Below are positions 52,191 through 64,000 of a stretch of DNA of 64,000 nt, piece after piece. The DNA is from Coriaria nepalensis (lineage: Eukaryota; Streptophyta; Magnoliopsida; Cucurbitales; Coriariaceae). The DNA lies in contig CP114487.1 of assembly GCA_027186245.1 (NCBI GenBank), positions 10,287,001-10,351,000 on the forward strand, in the 5' to 3' direction. The notes beneath the pieces were generated by a model. The model was given only the letters and a program-made list of their open reading frames with translations, ran no database searches and had not been told where the DNA came from. The translations under genes and the position numbers were made by a program. The first letter of the stretch is position 1; the number at the start of each line of letters is the position of its first letter.

Positions 52191-52940
52191 CATTAATTCA
52201 TTGACTCATTGACCCCTCGATTATAAATTATGAGAGATGTTCTTCAACCTTCGACCTTTGATCTATCGATCCTTCAACCTTCGACCTTCGACTATAGACC
52301 AACATGAGATCTCGGTCTGTATCGCTCTGCATCTCATATTGGTATCTTATATAAAAATTTAAGATTCCTTTTGATCCTTCAACTCATTGACCCATCAACC
52401 CTTCGACTATAATTTATATGAGATGTTCATCGACCCTTCGACTATTCGACCACAATCTATATCGCTCTGCATCTCGGACCGATATCTTATATGTAACTTT
52501 AAGATGTTCTTCAACCCTTAAACCCTTAAACCCATCAACCATTCGACTATAATTTATGTGAGATGTCCATCGACCCTTCGACCACAATCTGTATCACTCT
52601 GCATCTCAGACCGATATGTGAGATGTCGATATGTGCATCTTAGACCGACATATGATATGTGTCATTCAATCCTTCGAAGGAACTCGAATTATGTGAGACA
52701 TCAGTTTGAAATGCTTTTCAACCTTTCAGAAACTTGAGATCTCAGTCTGAGAAAGACCGGCATGTCTGGAACTTGAGAACTTGGTTTGAATCGGGAACTC
52801 GATTGGGATCGATAACTCAATCGGGATCGGGAACTTGGTCGTGACTGAAAATTCGATTGGAATTAGGAACACGATCATGATCAAGAATTTGATCTAATTT
52901 TAAATTTTGGATTTCAGATCGAGAACTTAGTTCGAATCGA
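52190..52940. repeat. Degenerate repeat array (~140-bp units, then short GGGATCGG-type units)
   Basis: The words gctctgcatctc, cgacccttcgacta and tataatttatatgagatg recur at about 52324, 52464 and 52595 and at 52221, 52408 and 52548, spaced roughly 130-190 bp. From about 52740 shorter units recur (aactcgat, gggatcgggaacttgg). No protein or terminal motif was recognised. Confidence 0.65.
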
Positions 52941-53449
52941 GAACTACATATAGAATATCGGTCTCTTAATTTCATATTTAAATTTCAAATATTTAGATAT
53001 AATAGCGGTCTCTAGATTTAAGAGAAAAAAAGAAAAAGAGGAGAGTCAACTATTAAAAAAATAAGAGAGCAAACTGATGAAAAAAAATATGACAAGAGAA
53101 ATCATAAAATAAAACTAATTAATTAGTTATATTTTAATAATTGAGTGATGTTTTTATCTTTTTTCTTATTATATATTCACATATTTTAATTATTTAATTT
53201 ATAAAGACGGATGAAATTTATATACAATAACAAATATGAAAGAAATAAAATAACGATCGAGAGAACAAGTGACGCATGGCTTACTCACGTGACTATTAAT
53301 TAAGATTGAAAGATTCGAGGAGTATGACTTATTTATACAGAACATTTACCACATGGACTAATCCCAAAATAGTAATTTTCTTCTTCCTTCTTTCATTTTC
53401 AGCTCTCTCCTCCTTTTTTCCAAACCGCTCTCTCCTCTTCCGCGATCCT

Positions 53450-53511
53450 CCATCCGCCATCCGCCATCCGCCATCCGCCATCCGCCATCCGCCATCCGCC
53501 ATCCGCCATCG
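53450..53511. repeat. (CCATCCG)n heptanucleotide minisatellite, about 9 copies
   Basis: Perfect 7-bp units lie upstream of the nucleotide-sugar transporter, probably in its leader or promoter. A frame through it repeats a seven-residue unit but no family matches. Confidence 0.9.
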
Positions 53512-54151
53512 GTTGCTCCTCGTTATACTACGGAGCTTTGTTTCAGCTCTCAATCTGGCATTTCTGTTTGCCCATGCTCGGCGCATTTCAATGGTGAGTT
53601 TCGTTTCGTTTCAAACTGTATGCTCCGAAGTAACGGACTGCGAGGCTGTTTTTTTGGTTCAGAAATTGATTAGATTTGGTTCTAGATCCGTTAGATATAT
53701 GCCGAACTGAAATTTTCTAAGCATTTATTTAAATATATATTGGATCTGAGCGTATCTTCGCTCATTGTATATATCTAGTTTTATAGTGTCTGATTTATTG
53801 CTACTGTTGATCGTATTTAGGGATCAATCTGGATTTGGCTTGAATTCTCTTGCTGCAGGTGCATAAATTGCTCTGTAATTCTCTAACCGTTAGTGGTATC
53901 GTATCATGATCTTTCTGCAAAAGCATGTTTATGTTGTTTTTGGATGTAAACATGACTGAATTTCCATTATGTTGACCTGACATCCTTTCTACTTCTTAAA
54001 CTTTCTCACAATTTTTTATTCTCAAATAATTTGTTTCATCGTTTTTGAAATTTGTAGAACTTCCGGACTTTATAAGGATAAGGATGCTGTTTTAATGGAG
54101 GCTAAACGATAAAAGGTTTTGGATGGTTTAATCTGTAATAGTCTAATTAAA

Positions 54152-56422
54152 ATGGCTCCCACTAGCAAAGATGAAAAGAAAGCTGCAGTAGATGCTGCTG
54201 CATGGATGCTTAACGTTGCTACTTCTGTTGGGGTGATCATGGTCAATAAAGCGCTAATGGCAACATATGGTTTCAGTTGTGGTAAGAAATATTTTGAAGT
54301 TGATTTGATTTTGTGTTTATTAGTTTTGCTTTTCCGTGATAAATGCTATCAAATGCTAAATCTGTATATGTGCTAGACAATTTTGTGCCTGAGCTATGGT
54401 CAGATTGTGCCGTTTTTAATTTAAATCTCTAGGATTGTGGCGATTTAGTGTTCAAATGTGCTATAATGGTCATTACTGGTAGGATATAGATGATTCATAT
54501 AATTGAACTGGATATATGAAATTTTCACTAGACTGGCCTTGAATTCGAATTATGCTATCTCCATTTTTTCCTCACCTCAGTCTTGGGATCATTCTCTCAA
54601 GAAGCCTTGCATCTTGTTGGTTATGTATTATAACATCAATTGTAACTCAAGGTTATAAATTGTAAGCAATGGCCAACACCATAAATCTGGTTGTAGCTGT
54701 AGGTATGTAAATGGATTAAAGCAGGCTTAATCTGGTTGATGATACAGTGATATGAGAATAAAAATTGTTGGTTTCTTGATATCTACTGTAAATTTGGACA
54801 CTGATACGGAATGGACCATGTAGTGGTAGGAATAACCTTGAAGGCAGGGTGTTTTCTTTTCTCTCTTTTTGTGTGGTTTCTATGATTTCATATAACAAGC
54901 GTGAAGTGTATATTTTACTAGGAATTTCAGTTTTCTTAGCTATACGTGCTACTGGTGTTTTGAGGTTATTACACGACTAAAATTTCGAACCTCTTGCAGC
55001 AACAACCCTAACTGGTCTACATTTTGCTACCAAAACCTTGATGACCTTTACTCTAAGGTGGCTTGGTTACATTCAGCCCTCTCACCTACCCTTCCCAGAC
55101 CTTCTGAAATTTGTTCTGTTTGCGAATTTCTCTATCGTTGGCATGAATGTTAGTATAATGTGGAACTCCGTGGGATTCTATCAGGTATAACCTCATATAC
55201 TCTCAAGTCTTTTTAACTTTATGAAAATAGCACTGAACATATTCCTGCTTGATCTGCAGATTGCAAAGCTTAGCATGAGCCCTGTATCTTGCTTACTGGA
55301 AGTTCTCTTAGACAAGATTCGATACTCCAGGGACACAAAGCTAATTAGAGCAGTTGTTCTCCTAGGTGTTGGGGTTTGCACGGTTACTGATGTTAGCATT
55401 AATACTAAAGGCTTTATAGTGCTTTTATAGCTGCGTGGAGTACTTCTCTGCAACAGTAGATAAGAGGTCCATCACTCTTGACATGTTTTCTGTTTGTTAA
55501 TGAGTATATCGAACATTTTTGTCAAACCATCTGCATCACTGGGATATAGTTTACTATTCTAGGATATATAGTTATTTATACAGTGCTGTATGAAGACAAA
55601 TGTATAGGCAGGGGAGATTTTTACATGTGCATATCTAAAATCATGTCGCAGCACAGTTATATTATGTATTCGCTTGTTTTCTGAGGTTTAAGGCACAAAT
55701 TATGTTTCTAAATTTGTAATTCTTGATTAATCGATTAACTGTATCCTGTCAAACTCATCGACATGGTTAACTCTTAACTTGCATTATGTTCACTTCCTTC
55801 AATGGAAGTATTGACTTGGTTCTTTCAACCTCTTGGGACATACAGCTCCAGCTCAGGCCGCATTGCTTTTGTTACTAGGCCCCTTTCTGGACAACTGGTT
55901 GACAGACAAAAGAGTTGACAACTATGCCTACAACCTTACCTCACTTGTAAGTACTCAAGTAGTTTCTTGAAAACTATGTGCATAATTCATTTTTTCCTGT
56001 GAATTTATATTTAAACTTTATCAGTTACTATGAATACTCTTCTTGAATTGTTGTCCCTTGGGATTAACATGTTCCTAAGAAGCGAGAATAATCATCATCA
56101 TCATCCATGTTTCATCATCTATCTTACACTGTACTGTACGCTCTTTCTGTCTGCCTATATATGCAGATGCTCATAATTTTGTCATGCAACAATAGCCGTG
56201 GGGACCAACCTGAGCAAGTTCATCTGCATTGGCAGATTCACAGTAGTGTCTTTCCAGGTACTTGGGCATATGAAGACAATCCTTGTCTTGGTCATGGGAT
56301 TCTTTCTCTTTGGCCGCAATGGTGTCAGTCTACAAGTACTGTTGGGTATGATCGTAGCTGTTATTGGTATGATTTGGTACGGAATGTCCTCCTCTAAGCC
56401 TGGAAATGCCTCCCTCCCATGA
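54152..56422 (+). pseudogene. URGT: UDP-rhamnose/UDP-galactose transporter, disabled copy
   Basis: A Golgi nucleotide-sugar transporter of the KT/URGT group, which exchanges UDP-rhamnose or UDP-galactose for UMP. Intact segments: 54152-54281 ([20 protein letters not shown]), 55000-55184 ([19 protein letters not shown]), 55260-55418 ([20 protein letters not shown]), about 55785-55946 ([11 protein letters not shown], then [17 protein letters not shown]) and about 56168-56422 ([20 protein letters not shown], ending [10 protein letters not shown]). Lesions: a one-base deletion near 55419 that makes TAG at 55428; no good donor after the LQQ codons at about 55456; a lost acceptor (GCAT in place of GCAG) before 55785; an in-frame TGA at 55812-55814; and one extra A near 56186. 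Intron positions remain, so this is a decayed duplicate rather than a retrocopy. Assembly error could explain the indels but not the substitutions. Confidence 0.85.
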
Positions 56423-58990
56423 GACGAGCAAAATCAGAATCTGCCGAGCGTGACGCCAAGGTTTAAGAATCCGAGTCCACTTTGATCAGGCTAAATTAGT
56501 TCGTCCTTTGTTTTCTAGTATCCGTAGCTCTTGTAATGGTACTTTGGGACAGAGAAATTTTTTGTCAGTATCACCATTTTTTTACATATCATCCCACAGC
56601 ATATTGACGAATATAATGATTTATTATTACTATTATTTATTTATATATTTCTTTTTAATGTTATACCAAATCTAGGAGGTTAAATCATAAATTTTGAAAT
56701 TAAAATTCTTTTTTGAATTTTAGAGATTAGTCAGAATTCTTCTTATTTCAGATATTGAAAATAAGCACCATAATCCTCAAATTTTTGGTAATTCTCTTCT
56801 TAACTTTAATGCAAGTTGTTTCTCAAACCTTGATGGTTTGAATCAACTAGTTTAACGGTGGGTATTAATTGTTAAATTGATTTGGGAGAAATTAGGGTTT
56901 GTGAAGGAATTATTAGGATAGGGGTTAAATTAAAACAATTATGGTAGAATGAGTATAAGAAAATTGAAGAGGATAATAGTTGGTATATGGGTTTGCATGG
57001 ATACAAAAAGGGGTTATAGTGAAATTAGGTTTGATTGGAATTGGGCTAATTAATTGAATAGTCTAAATTTAAGATGAGTATATTAAAAGTGTTTCAGTTA
57101 ATCATATAAAGAAAAATGTTTAAATAAATGATTTTGATATTTTAGGATTCATAATTTTGTGTTCTCGAATTTAGGTGTATCGACAACCATCTCACCTGAA
57201 ACTTCGTAAGTCGATTCTGTCTATCATCTTTTGGCGTATCCCACTGTGAGTAAATATTATGTGGTTATGTAAAATATTTTAAATCTGTCATGATAAATTG
57301 TTTCATTAGATATAAGTGATTGAAATTGATTGATCATCATGTTGATGATTTTTGGAAGAACTTGACTTTTAAATGGTTATTAAAAATTGGCATGTATTAG
57401 TCGGGATAAGCATGTTGGAAACTAAGTTCATATTGATTTTAAAGCATATTCATGTTTCATGATATGTACATGAACTCTTAGTGAACGCATGATTGTCTTA
57501 AGTATCATGATCGTTAAGGAATTGTATCACTCATGGTTGCAATTGTGCATATGGATTTAATTGTGATATGAATGTATATTGTGTGATTGATTGTCAAATC
57601 GTTAGGATATCTGTGGCTATCAGCAATGTTGATAGCCTTGGTGCACATTGATATGTTATATATATACTAATATTATAGCCGTATATGATATGATAATATA
57701 TAGCTGACGACTTGTGTGTGATGATGTGAGTTGTGGTGTGGTTACATTGTGATATTATGTTTGCATTGGGTTGTCGAGTTATTCATGCATATTCCTCAGT
57801 ACAATTGACATGAGATCGTATATGCTCTTGATATAAATTCATTATGGTTTATCAAGTAGTTGATTTGTTTGACATAGGTGATGGGAATTGATGAGTATAA
57901 TGGTTGATTTAGTCATGTGAATTTCTTTGGTGTGAAGTTAGTATATTATATTGGAATTTTGATGATGATTCATTTTCTGGTTGTACATGTTTAAAAGAAT
58001 CTTGACTCGAAAACGTAATTATGAATATTTATTCACTGAGTTTCGGCTCACACTCTCTTTTCATTAAACTTTTCCCTTCTCTAGATAGTGGATCATGCTT
58101 AGTTAGATTTCGGGATACTTCGTCTGGAGTTAGCACTTCCTTCCATTGAGACTCCTTTCAGGTTGTTAGGAGTTTCTTTTGATTCTTTTGTAGTCCACTT
58201 TTGAAATATAAATAATGTTCATGTGGATTAGTAGATCGTTCCGTCGAACATATTCAGCGAGTACATTGATCTTAATAATTAATGAAATGAGTTTCATATT
58301 GTATAATGATCTTAGTAATATATATATATTGCTAAATTTATCAGATTACATTAAAAAACTTACGTGATCAAGAGGTCTATCTATAGGACCCACGTACCGA
58401 TAGGTTTGGATTGTGACAATCAATGCCACATATTCAAGGGACTGAACAGTCAAAATCAATTATTCTTTTGTGAATCGCAAATGGTACCAAATATTTTCTC
58501 AAGACCAACAATATTTAACAAGAAACAAGAATGGAAAGAGCAGACGTTGGCATCTCCGTGTTGTCAAAAAGGTTTAGGTCTTATGGGGCCTTGTTTGTAA
58601 TCTTATGTTTAAGAAATCCAACCTGTTCATAAATTATTAAACCATTAATTTACTAAAGTAAAATGGACCTAGATGCCATGTTTATATGTTTTCTCATTCT
58701 CATATTTCCTTCATTACAGCTGAACTGTAATAGCACCATATATGCTATGAAGAAGTGGGCCTTGAAATATCGATCCCCTCGATGCTAATTCAAAGTTTAA
58801 ACTAATTGCCACATACCATAATTCCCAAATCCGACAGAAACAAAACTGAGAAATCAAATTTCAGAAGCATAAAATGATGGCCACAAGATCGAAAACCTAA
58901 ATAAAAAGTTCAAAATTCATATGAAGTATCCCGCCTGGAAGCAAACATATTACTAAGAGCCAAACTATTTTTTAAAGTAATTGTCTTTCC
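56423..58990. other. Intergenic DNA, possible decayed transposon
   Basis: No gene recognised. The stretch 57160-58350 is less AT-rich than its flanks and has wording seen in plant LTR-type repeats (tcacctgaaacttcgtaagt; cactgagtttcggctcacac), but no ends could be set. Confidence 0.35.
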
Positions 58991-60379
<1,389 letters not shown>

Positions 60380-60510
60380 TTTTGATGCAGTGAGTGCAAC
60401 CGGCTCCGGAGTTTGCAGATGCAGCTGAAACAGCGAATGGAGCGCAGAAGTCTATAGAAGAAGCATAAAATTTTAGGTTTTCATTATATAGTGCCCATCT
60501 TCACTATCTC

Positions 60511-60518
60511 TAGGGTTT
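60511..60518 (-). promoter_or_regulatory. Telo-box of RPS18
   Basis: tagggttt on the plus strand reads AAACCCTA on the gene strand, about 135 bases before the start codon, as in the two RPL3 promoters. Confidence 0.6.
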
Positions 60519-60607
60519 CCGAAGTTTTCACGCATCTACCCTCAATGAATTTTTATAATTCCCAATATGTCCCGCTGATCATATGGTTTTATTATTAATA
60601 TTATTAT

Positions 60608-60611
<4 letters not shown>

Positions 60612-60650
<39 letters not shown>
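60612..60650. repeat. (TA)n microsatellite
   Basis: About nineteen TA units, seen directly. Confidence 0.9.
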
Positions 60651-60655
<5 letters not shown>

Positions 60656-60713
60656 GTTGACTTAATCTTTCTCTTATGAATTTCACGGTATGCACCACTT
60701 TTTATATTAACCT

Positions 60714-60761
60714 TTTGTAGTTTGCAGTTTGCAGTTTGTAGTTTGCAGTTTGCAGTTTGCC
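60714..60761. repeat. (AGTTTGC)n heptanucleotide repeat
   Basis: About six or seven copies of a 7-bp unit, some with a G-to-T change (AGTTTGT), seen directly. Confidence 0.85.
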
Positions 60762-61163
60762 CCCGCTTACTACTTATAGATCAGTAACTCTGTAATTTAT
60801 TATAATTTCATTTAATTTACTAAACAAGAATTAGAACTAAATAAATAGCAATAATAGTATATATAATAATAATAACCTTATTTTCGTAGTATCATACAAA
60901 GCTAAAGGAGAACATAGTTCCTGTCCAATTTCTCACACTCATGTATACACGACAATCCTTTCATTAAGAGCAGAGGGATCTCAGAAAGCAAATGTCTGGT
61001 CAGGAATTTAACTGTTTACGGCAATTCCAACCTTAAGTATTCAGAACAGAATTTACTACTAGTTTTCTTAAACTGCAAACAATCCAAATTCAACTATGAT
61101 CCCAAATTCTCAGTCAAAGAAACCTAAAGAAAGTCAGTCCCCTGTCTGAGAAGATAGTCATTG

Positions 61164-62165
61164 TTATAAGGAAACAGAGCACCCTAGCTTCTTTGCAGCA
61201 GTATGAAGAAACTGAATATCCACTCCCATAGCAAGTTGACTATGAGCTTCCCACGACAAGCACTTTTCGATATCCGCTTTCCAGTCAACTGCATTGACAT
61301 TGAAGAATTGATAAGCCGGGCCATGAATTCCATTCACACTCTAGACTGGAGCTCATTGAAGTTGTATTTGTAGTGTGAAGGATATCACGTAGAAGCGAGG
61401 TACTTAGAGCACAGACATTTGCGCTTGGATGAGAAAGGCATCGACTTGTAGCCGGTAAACGACACTGCAAGAATATATAAAAAAATCAATGATATCAGGT
61501 TATTATGATCTCCACTAAACATACGTAAAACTTTAGCTAATACACGAAAATAGATAGCATGATTCTTCTGTTTATCAATAACTGCATGTATTGCATAGTA
61601 AATACGAAGAAGTAAACCATTGTCTCGCAATAATGAGCCAAGTTAGTATTTGGCATTGTAGAATTAGAAACTAAAGCTATAAATTTTACTTCTTTATGTT
61701 GTGTACTTGTGTACTTTTATTTTACCTTTAACAGATTGGCAAGGCCATCTGCAACGGATGTCAAGGAATCACCCCACTCCAGCACTGGCTGGATTGCTCT
61801 GGCTGTTGCTTCCAATTGCTGCCCGCATTCAAATAAAAAGATTCAGAGTTCATTTGGTTTTAGAGTAAGAACTTTTTATGGCCAAAATTGGAAATTTAAA
61901 CATTGGCAATGATTTTGGTAACAATTCAGGTTGTAATTCTAGAAGGGCAAGTAAAAGGAAATTGCAATTAAGAAAAAAGTTGGATGATGATGTATTTACC
62001 TCCAACTGTGGTAAAGTGCAAGCTTTTTTCATCGACTAGCATTCCGTCTGTGGCCCGTAGAAGCAGGTCTGATACACTTGCAAGAGTAACCAATGATTCA
62101 GGAGTGTCATGATTTCTCATAAGCTCCACAATCAACTTTACAATGCGCTGGTTGATTCTCCACAT
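61164..62165 (-). pseudogene. GI: 3' fragment of GIGANTEA, frameshifted
   Basis: Three last-exon segments of the clock and flowering protein GIGANTEA read on the minus strand. Segment one (62165-62001): VKLIVELMRNHDTPESLVTL, then LLLRATDGMLVD, followed by a one-base insertion (a run of six A) before the expected ACTLPQLE. Segment two (about 61823-61727): EATARAIQPVLEWG, then VADGLANLLK. Segment three (61466-61164): [20 protein letters not shown], a frame change near 61350-61330, then NGIHGPAYQFFNVNAVDWKA, DIEKCLSWEAHSQLAMG and a final stop at 61164. This is only about the last 200 residues of a protein of about 1170. The rest is absent upstream, where a retrotransposon begins at 62301. Not functional. 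Confidence 0.85.
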
Positions 62166-62300
62166 TTTCTGTCCTCAATCGTCATCTTTAGCAATCCAAG
62201 TAATGCAAATGGTCAGGGGTTAGCACGCCGGTACGCGTATTTGTTGCACAGATAATTTTATCACTAGTTTCGATTATGAATAGTCAGACTAATTCATGTT

Positions 62301-62546
62301 TGTTAGAATTAGTAAAATCTCGTAGATTTCTTTTGATTTGTTTAAATTTCATTTTATTAATTGTTTGGAAGCCGGTTGCTTTCTAGTGATATTTAGCTAC
62401 GTTCAAAGGAAATAAAGAAAGGAGGTATTTTTTTTTTAAAATTAATTCATCATTAATTTGGAGAGATTCCAAAATAATTTAGAAGAGAGTTCTGAGATCC
62501 CTATCACGAATCAACGAGAGGTTGATTCCGAGAGGTTACGTCATCA
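62301..62546 (+). repeat. Putative 5' LTR, about 246 bp
   Basis: Begins TGTTAGAATTAG and ends in CA two bases before the primer-binding site. Short for an LTR; the left boundary is inferred from the TG start. Confidence 0.55.
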
Positions 62547-62548
62547 TT

Positions 62549-62560
62549 TGGTATCAGAGC
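62549..62560 (+). other. Primer-binding site (initiator tRNA-Met)
   Basis: TGGTATCAGAGC is the common plant PBS complementary to the 3' end of initiator methionine tRNA, placed directly after the LTR. Confidence 0.85.
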
Positions 62561-62615
62561 AAGTTCAATTTGTGCGTCTCTTATATCCACTCAAAGCGGA
62601 CAATAATATAACATC

Positions 62616-63963
62616 ATGGACCCAAACCTAAATAATCACTCTCATCCCGAAAATACCAACAATGAGGCTACGAATCTCCAACAGCAAATCAACAATATGA
62701 CCTAATTGGTGACTCAGGCACTTGAAGCTGTAACTCGGCACCTGGATTTGATGGAGACGAGATGAGCTCACGAGGGATTGCGAGAACTAAGAAGTGGTAG
62801 AGGGGGTCGACGGTGAGATGAATGGCTGGATACGAATAGTGGGGACGAAGATGAGGCGGAGGCGCTAATGGGAGATGTTAGGAGGGAGATGGGAAACGAC
62901 AATCATGGGGGAATTTTTGCCCTAATCGTTTTGATGACCTCATAAAGAGGATGAAGATAGATGTTCCCGATTTCCTTGGAAAGCTGGGACCCAGTGCCTT
63001 CTAGGACTAGATAGTGGCGTTAGAGGACTATTTTGACTGGTTCTCGGTGTCGATAGATAGGAAGGTTCAGTATGTTAAAATAAGCTCAAAGGTCACGCTC
63101 GGGCATGGTGGAGCAGTGTGGAAGAAAATCTACAGCGAATGCAGCAATTGGCCATTTCCTATTGGAAAGAAATGAAGGGGCGACTTAAGGAGAAATTTCT
63201 ACCGATTGACTACGGCCAAACTATGTATGAGGAGATGTTGTTGTGGAAACAAGGGTCAGCTACTGTAGACAATTAAACTTATCATTTTCATGAGTTAACC
63301 GTCCGTAGTAAGGTGAGAGAAACGGAGCAACAAACATTGGCTCGTTATCGTGCTGAGTTACGTAGTGATATCCTACGCGGGCTGCTAACAGCTCGTGTCC
63401 TTGGGGTTGATGAAGCATATCCGTTTGCTTTGAGGTTGGAGAGATAGTTAGGGTCGTCAATTGGAAGACCACTTCCAGCCACAGGATCAAGGTCCATCCC
63501 CATACCGGCCAAATGCTCCTCCTTTGAAGCAACCGACACTGATCAATTCTTTGAAGGTCGTAGCATCAAGAGATGCAAAGGGTAAGGGAAAACTATTTGG
63601 TGAGGGCCCACAATGCTACAAATGCAAGGGGTTCGGTCATTTTACAGTGGTTTGTCCGACGAGGGACCAAAAGTTAGCTTTCATTTGCGAAAATGACCTG
63701 ATATTGATAAACTCTATGAAAGAAGAAGTTTGTGATGATAGTGATGTTGAGCTGGATGAAGACAGATTAGAAGCCGTCGATTTGCCCAGTTGTGTCATGC
63801 ATCGAGTATTAATGGGTATGAAACTTGAGGTGGATCCTGACTACCATGAGTGGAAGCGTAACAATATATTCCACACACTCTTTGAGCATGGTGGTCGAGC
63901 GCTAAATGTGATTATTGACAATAGAAGTGGGATGAATGTCATCTCCGATGATGTGGTAAAGTG
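62616..63963 (+). pseudogene. Degenerate Ty3/Gypsy gag and start of protease
   Basis: From the ATG at 62616 (MDPNLNNHSHPENTNNEATN) the frame meets stops within 50 codons, and more later (near 63003-63012). The capsid-like region can be followed by eye through several frame changes (ALEDYFDWFSVS; WKEMKGRLKEKFLP; LTARVLGVDEAYPFALRLE). The last open frame (to 63963) holds a CCHC zinc knuckle, CYKCKGFGHFTVVC, then the aspartic protease start VIIDNRSGMNVIS, in which the usual G of the D-x-G-type site is changed. A stop follows at 63961-63963. The copy is non-autonomous. Confidence 0.75.
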
Positions 63964-64000
63964 ATTGGGCTTAAAACGAGAAATTCATCCGACACCATAT

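Larger units (their letters stand above)
62301..64000 (+). mobile_element. Ty3/Gypsy LTR retrotransposon, 5' part (runs off the window)
   Basis: A putative LTR at 62301-62546 (TGTTAG ... TCATCA) is followed by a primer-binding site and a gag region. The right half of the element lies outside the window, so the second LTR and target duplication cannot be checked. Confidence 0.75.

Noticed and set aside
53306..53710. 134-codon frame across the heptamer repeat
   Set aside because: Its length comes from the repeat, and it lies in the probable leader of the transporter.

Overview
This window is nuclear DNA of a flowering plant, almost certainly a eudicot. The genes have many short, AT-rich GT-AG introns, the intergenic DNA is strongly AT-rich with microsatellites, and every recognisable protein belongs to a land-plant family (CESA, EC1, LIKE-COV, group X ERF, OHP2, DUF3511, PLS-type PPR, GIGANTEA). 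The wording of the CESA, RPL3 and PPR proteins resembles rosids, but the species cannot be fixed from sequence alone.

Layout, left to right. 1-1.7 kb: an intronless EC1-like egg-cell secreted protein (-). 5.4-10.1 kb: a complete 13-exon CESA6-like cellulose synthase (+). 13.7-15.6 kb: an intact five-exon 60S ribosomal protein L3 gene (+). 16.8-19.7 kb: a LIKE-COV membrane protein (-). 21.8-23.2 kb: a group X AP2/ERF factor (+) with no ATG where its conserved N-terminus should start. 25.3-26.1 kb: a decayed transposon-type gene (DUF1985-like). 27.6-30.7 kb: a DHHC protein S-acyltransferase (-). 31.7-33.4 kb: a second intact RPL3 gene (-), with the same intron positions as the first. 34.2-35.6 kb: degenerate repeats that include head-to-tail units followed by inverted copies. 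37.2-38.8 kb: a single-exon PPR protein (+). 39.7-39.9 kb: a small DUF3511 protein (+). 41.1-42.0 kb: a broken CDK-like kinase (-). 43.0-43.6 kb: a hAT-like MITE. 44.3-45.0 kb: the chloroplast one-helix protein OHP2 (-). 45.7-46.7 kb: a protein of unknown function with a C-terminal CaaX box (-). 49.5-51.6 kb: a conserved plant protein of unknown function (-). 52.2-52.9 kb: a degenerate repeat. 54.2-56.4 kb: a UDP-rhamnose/UDP-galactose transporter (+) with several disabling lesions. 59.0-60.4 kb: 40S ribosomal protein S18 (-). 61.2-62.2 kb: a broken 3' fragment of GIGANTEA (-). 62.3 kb to the right edge: the 5' part of a Ty3/Gypsy LTR retrotransposon.

The genes are independent housekeeping or developmental loci; plants have no operons and no gene cluster for a shared pathway is visible. 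The links I see are structural: the inverted RPL3 duplicates, telo-box motifs shared by the three ribosomal-protein promoters, and a right-hand side (41-64 kb) rich in broken genes and repeats. I did not find a clear new biological system. The most interesting points are the three broken genes (kinase, nucleotide-sugar transporter, GIGANTEA), the missing start codon and AUG-stop element of the ERF gene, the inverted repeat block at 34.5-35.6 kb, and the CaaX-tailed unknown protein. Exon boundaries were worked out by hand from splice signals, reading-frame continuity and remembered family sequences.
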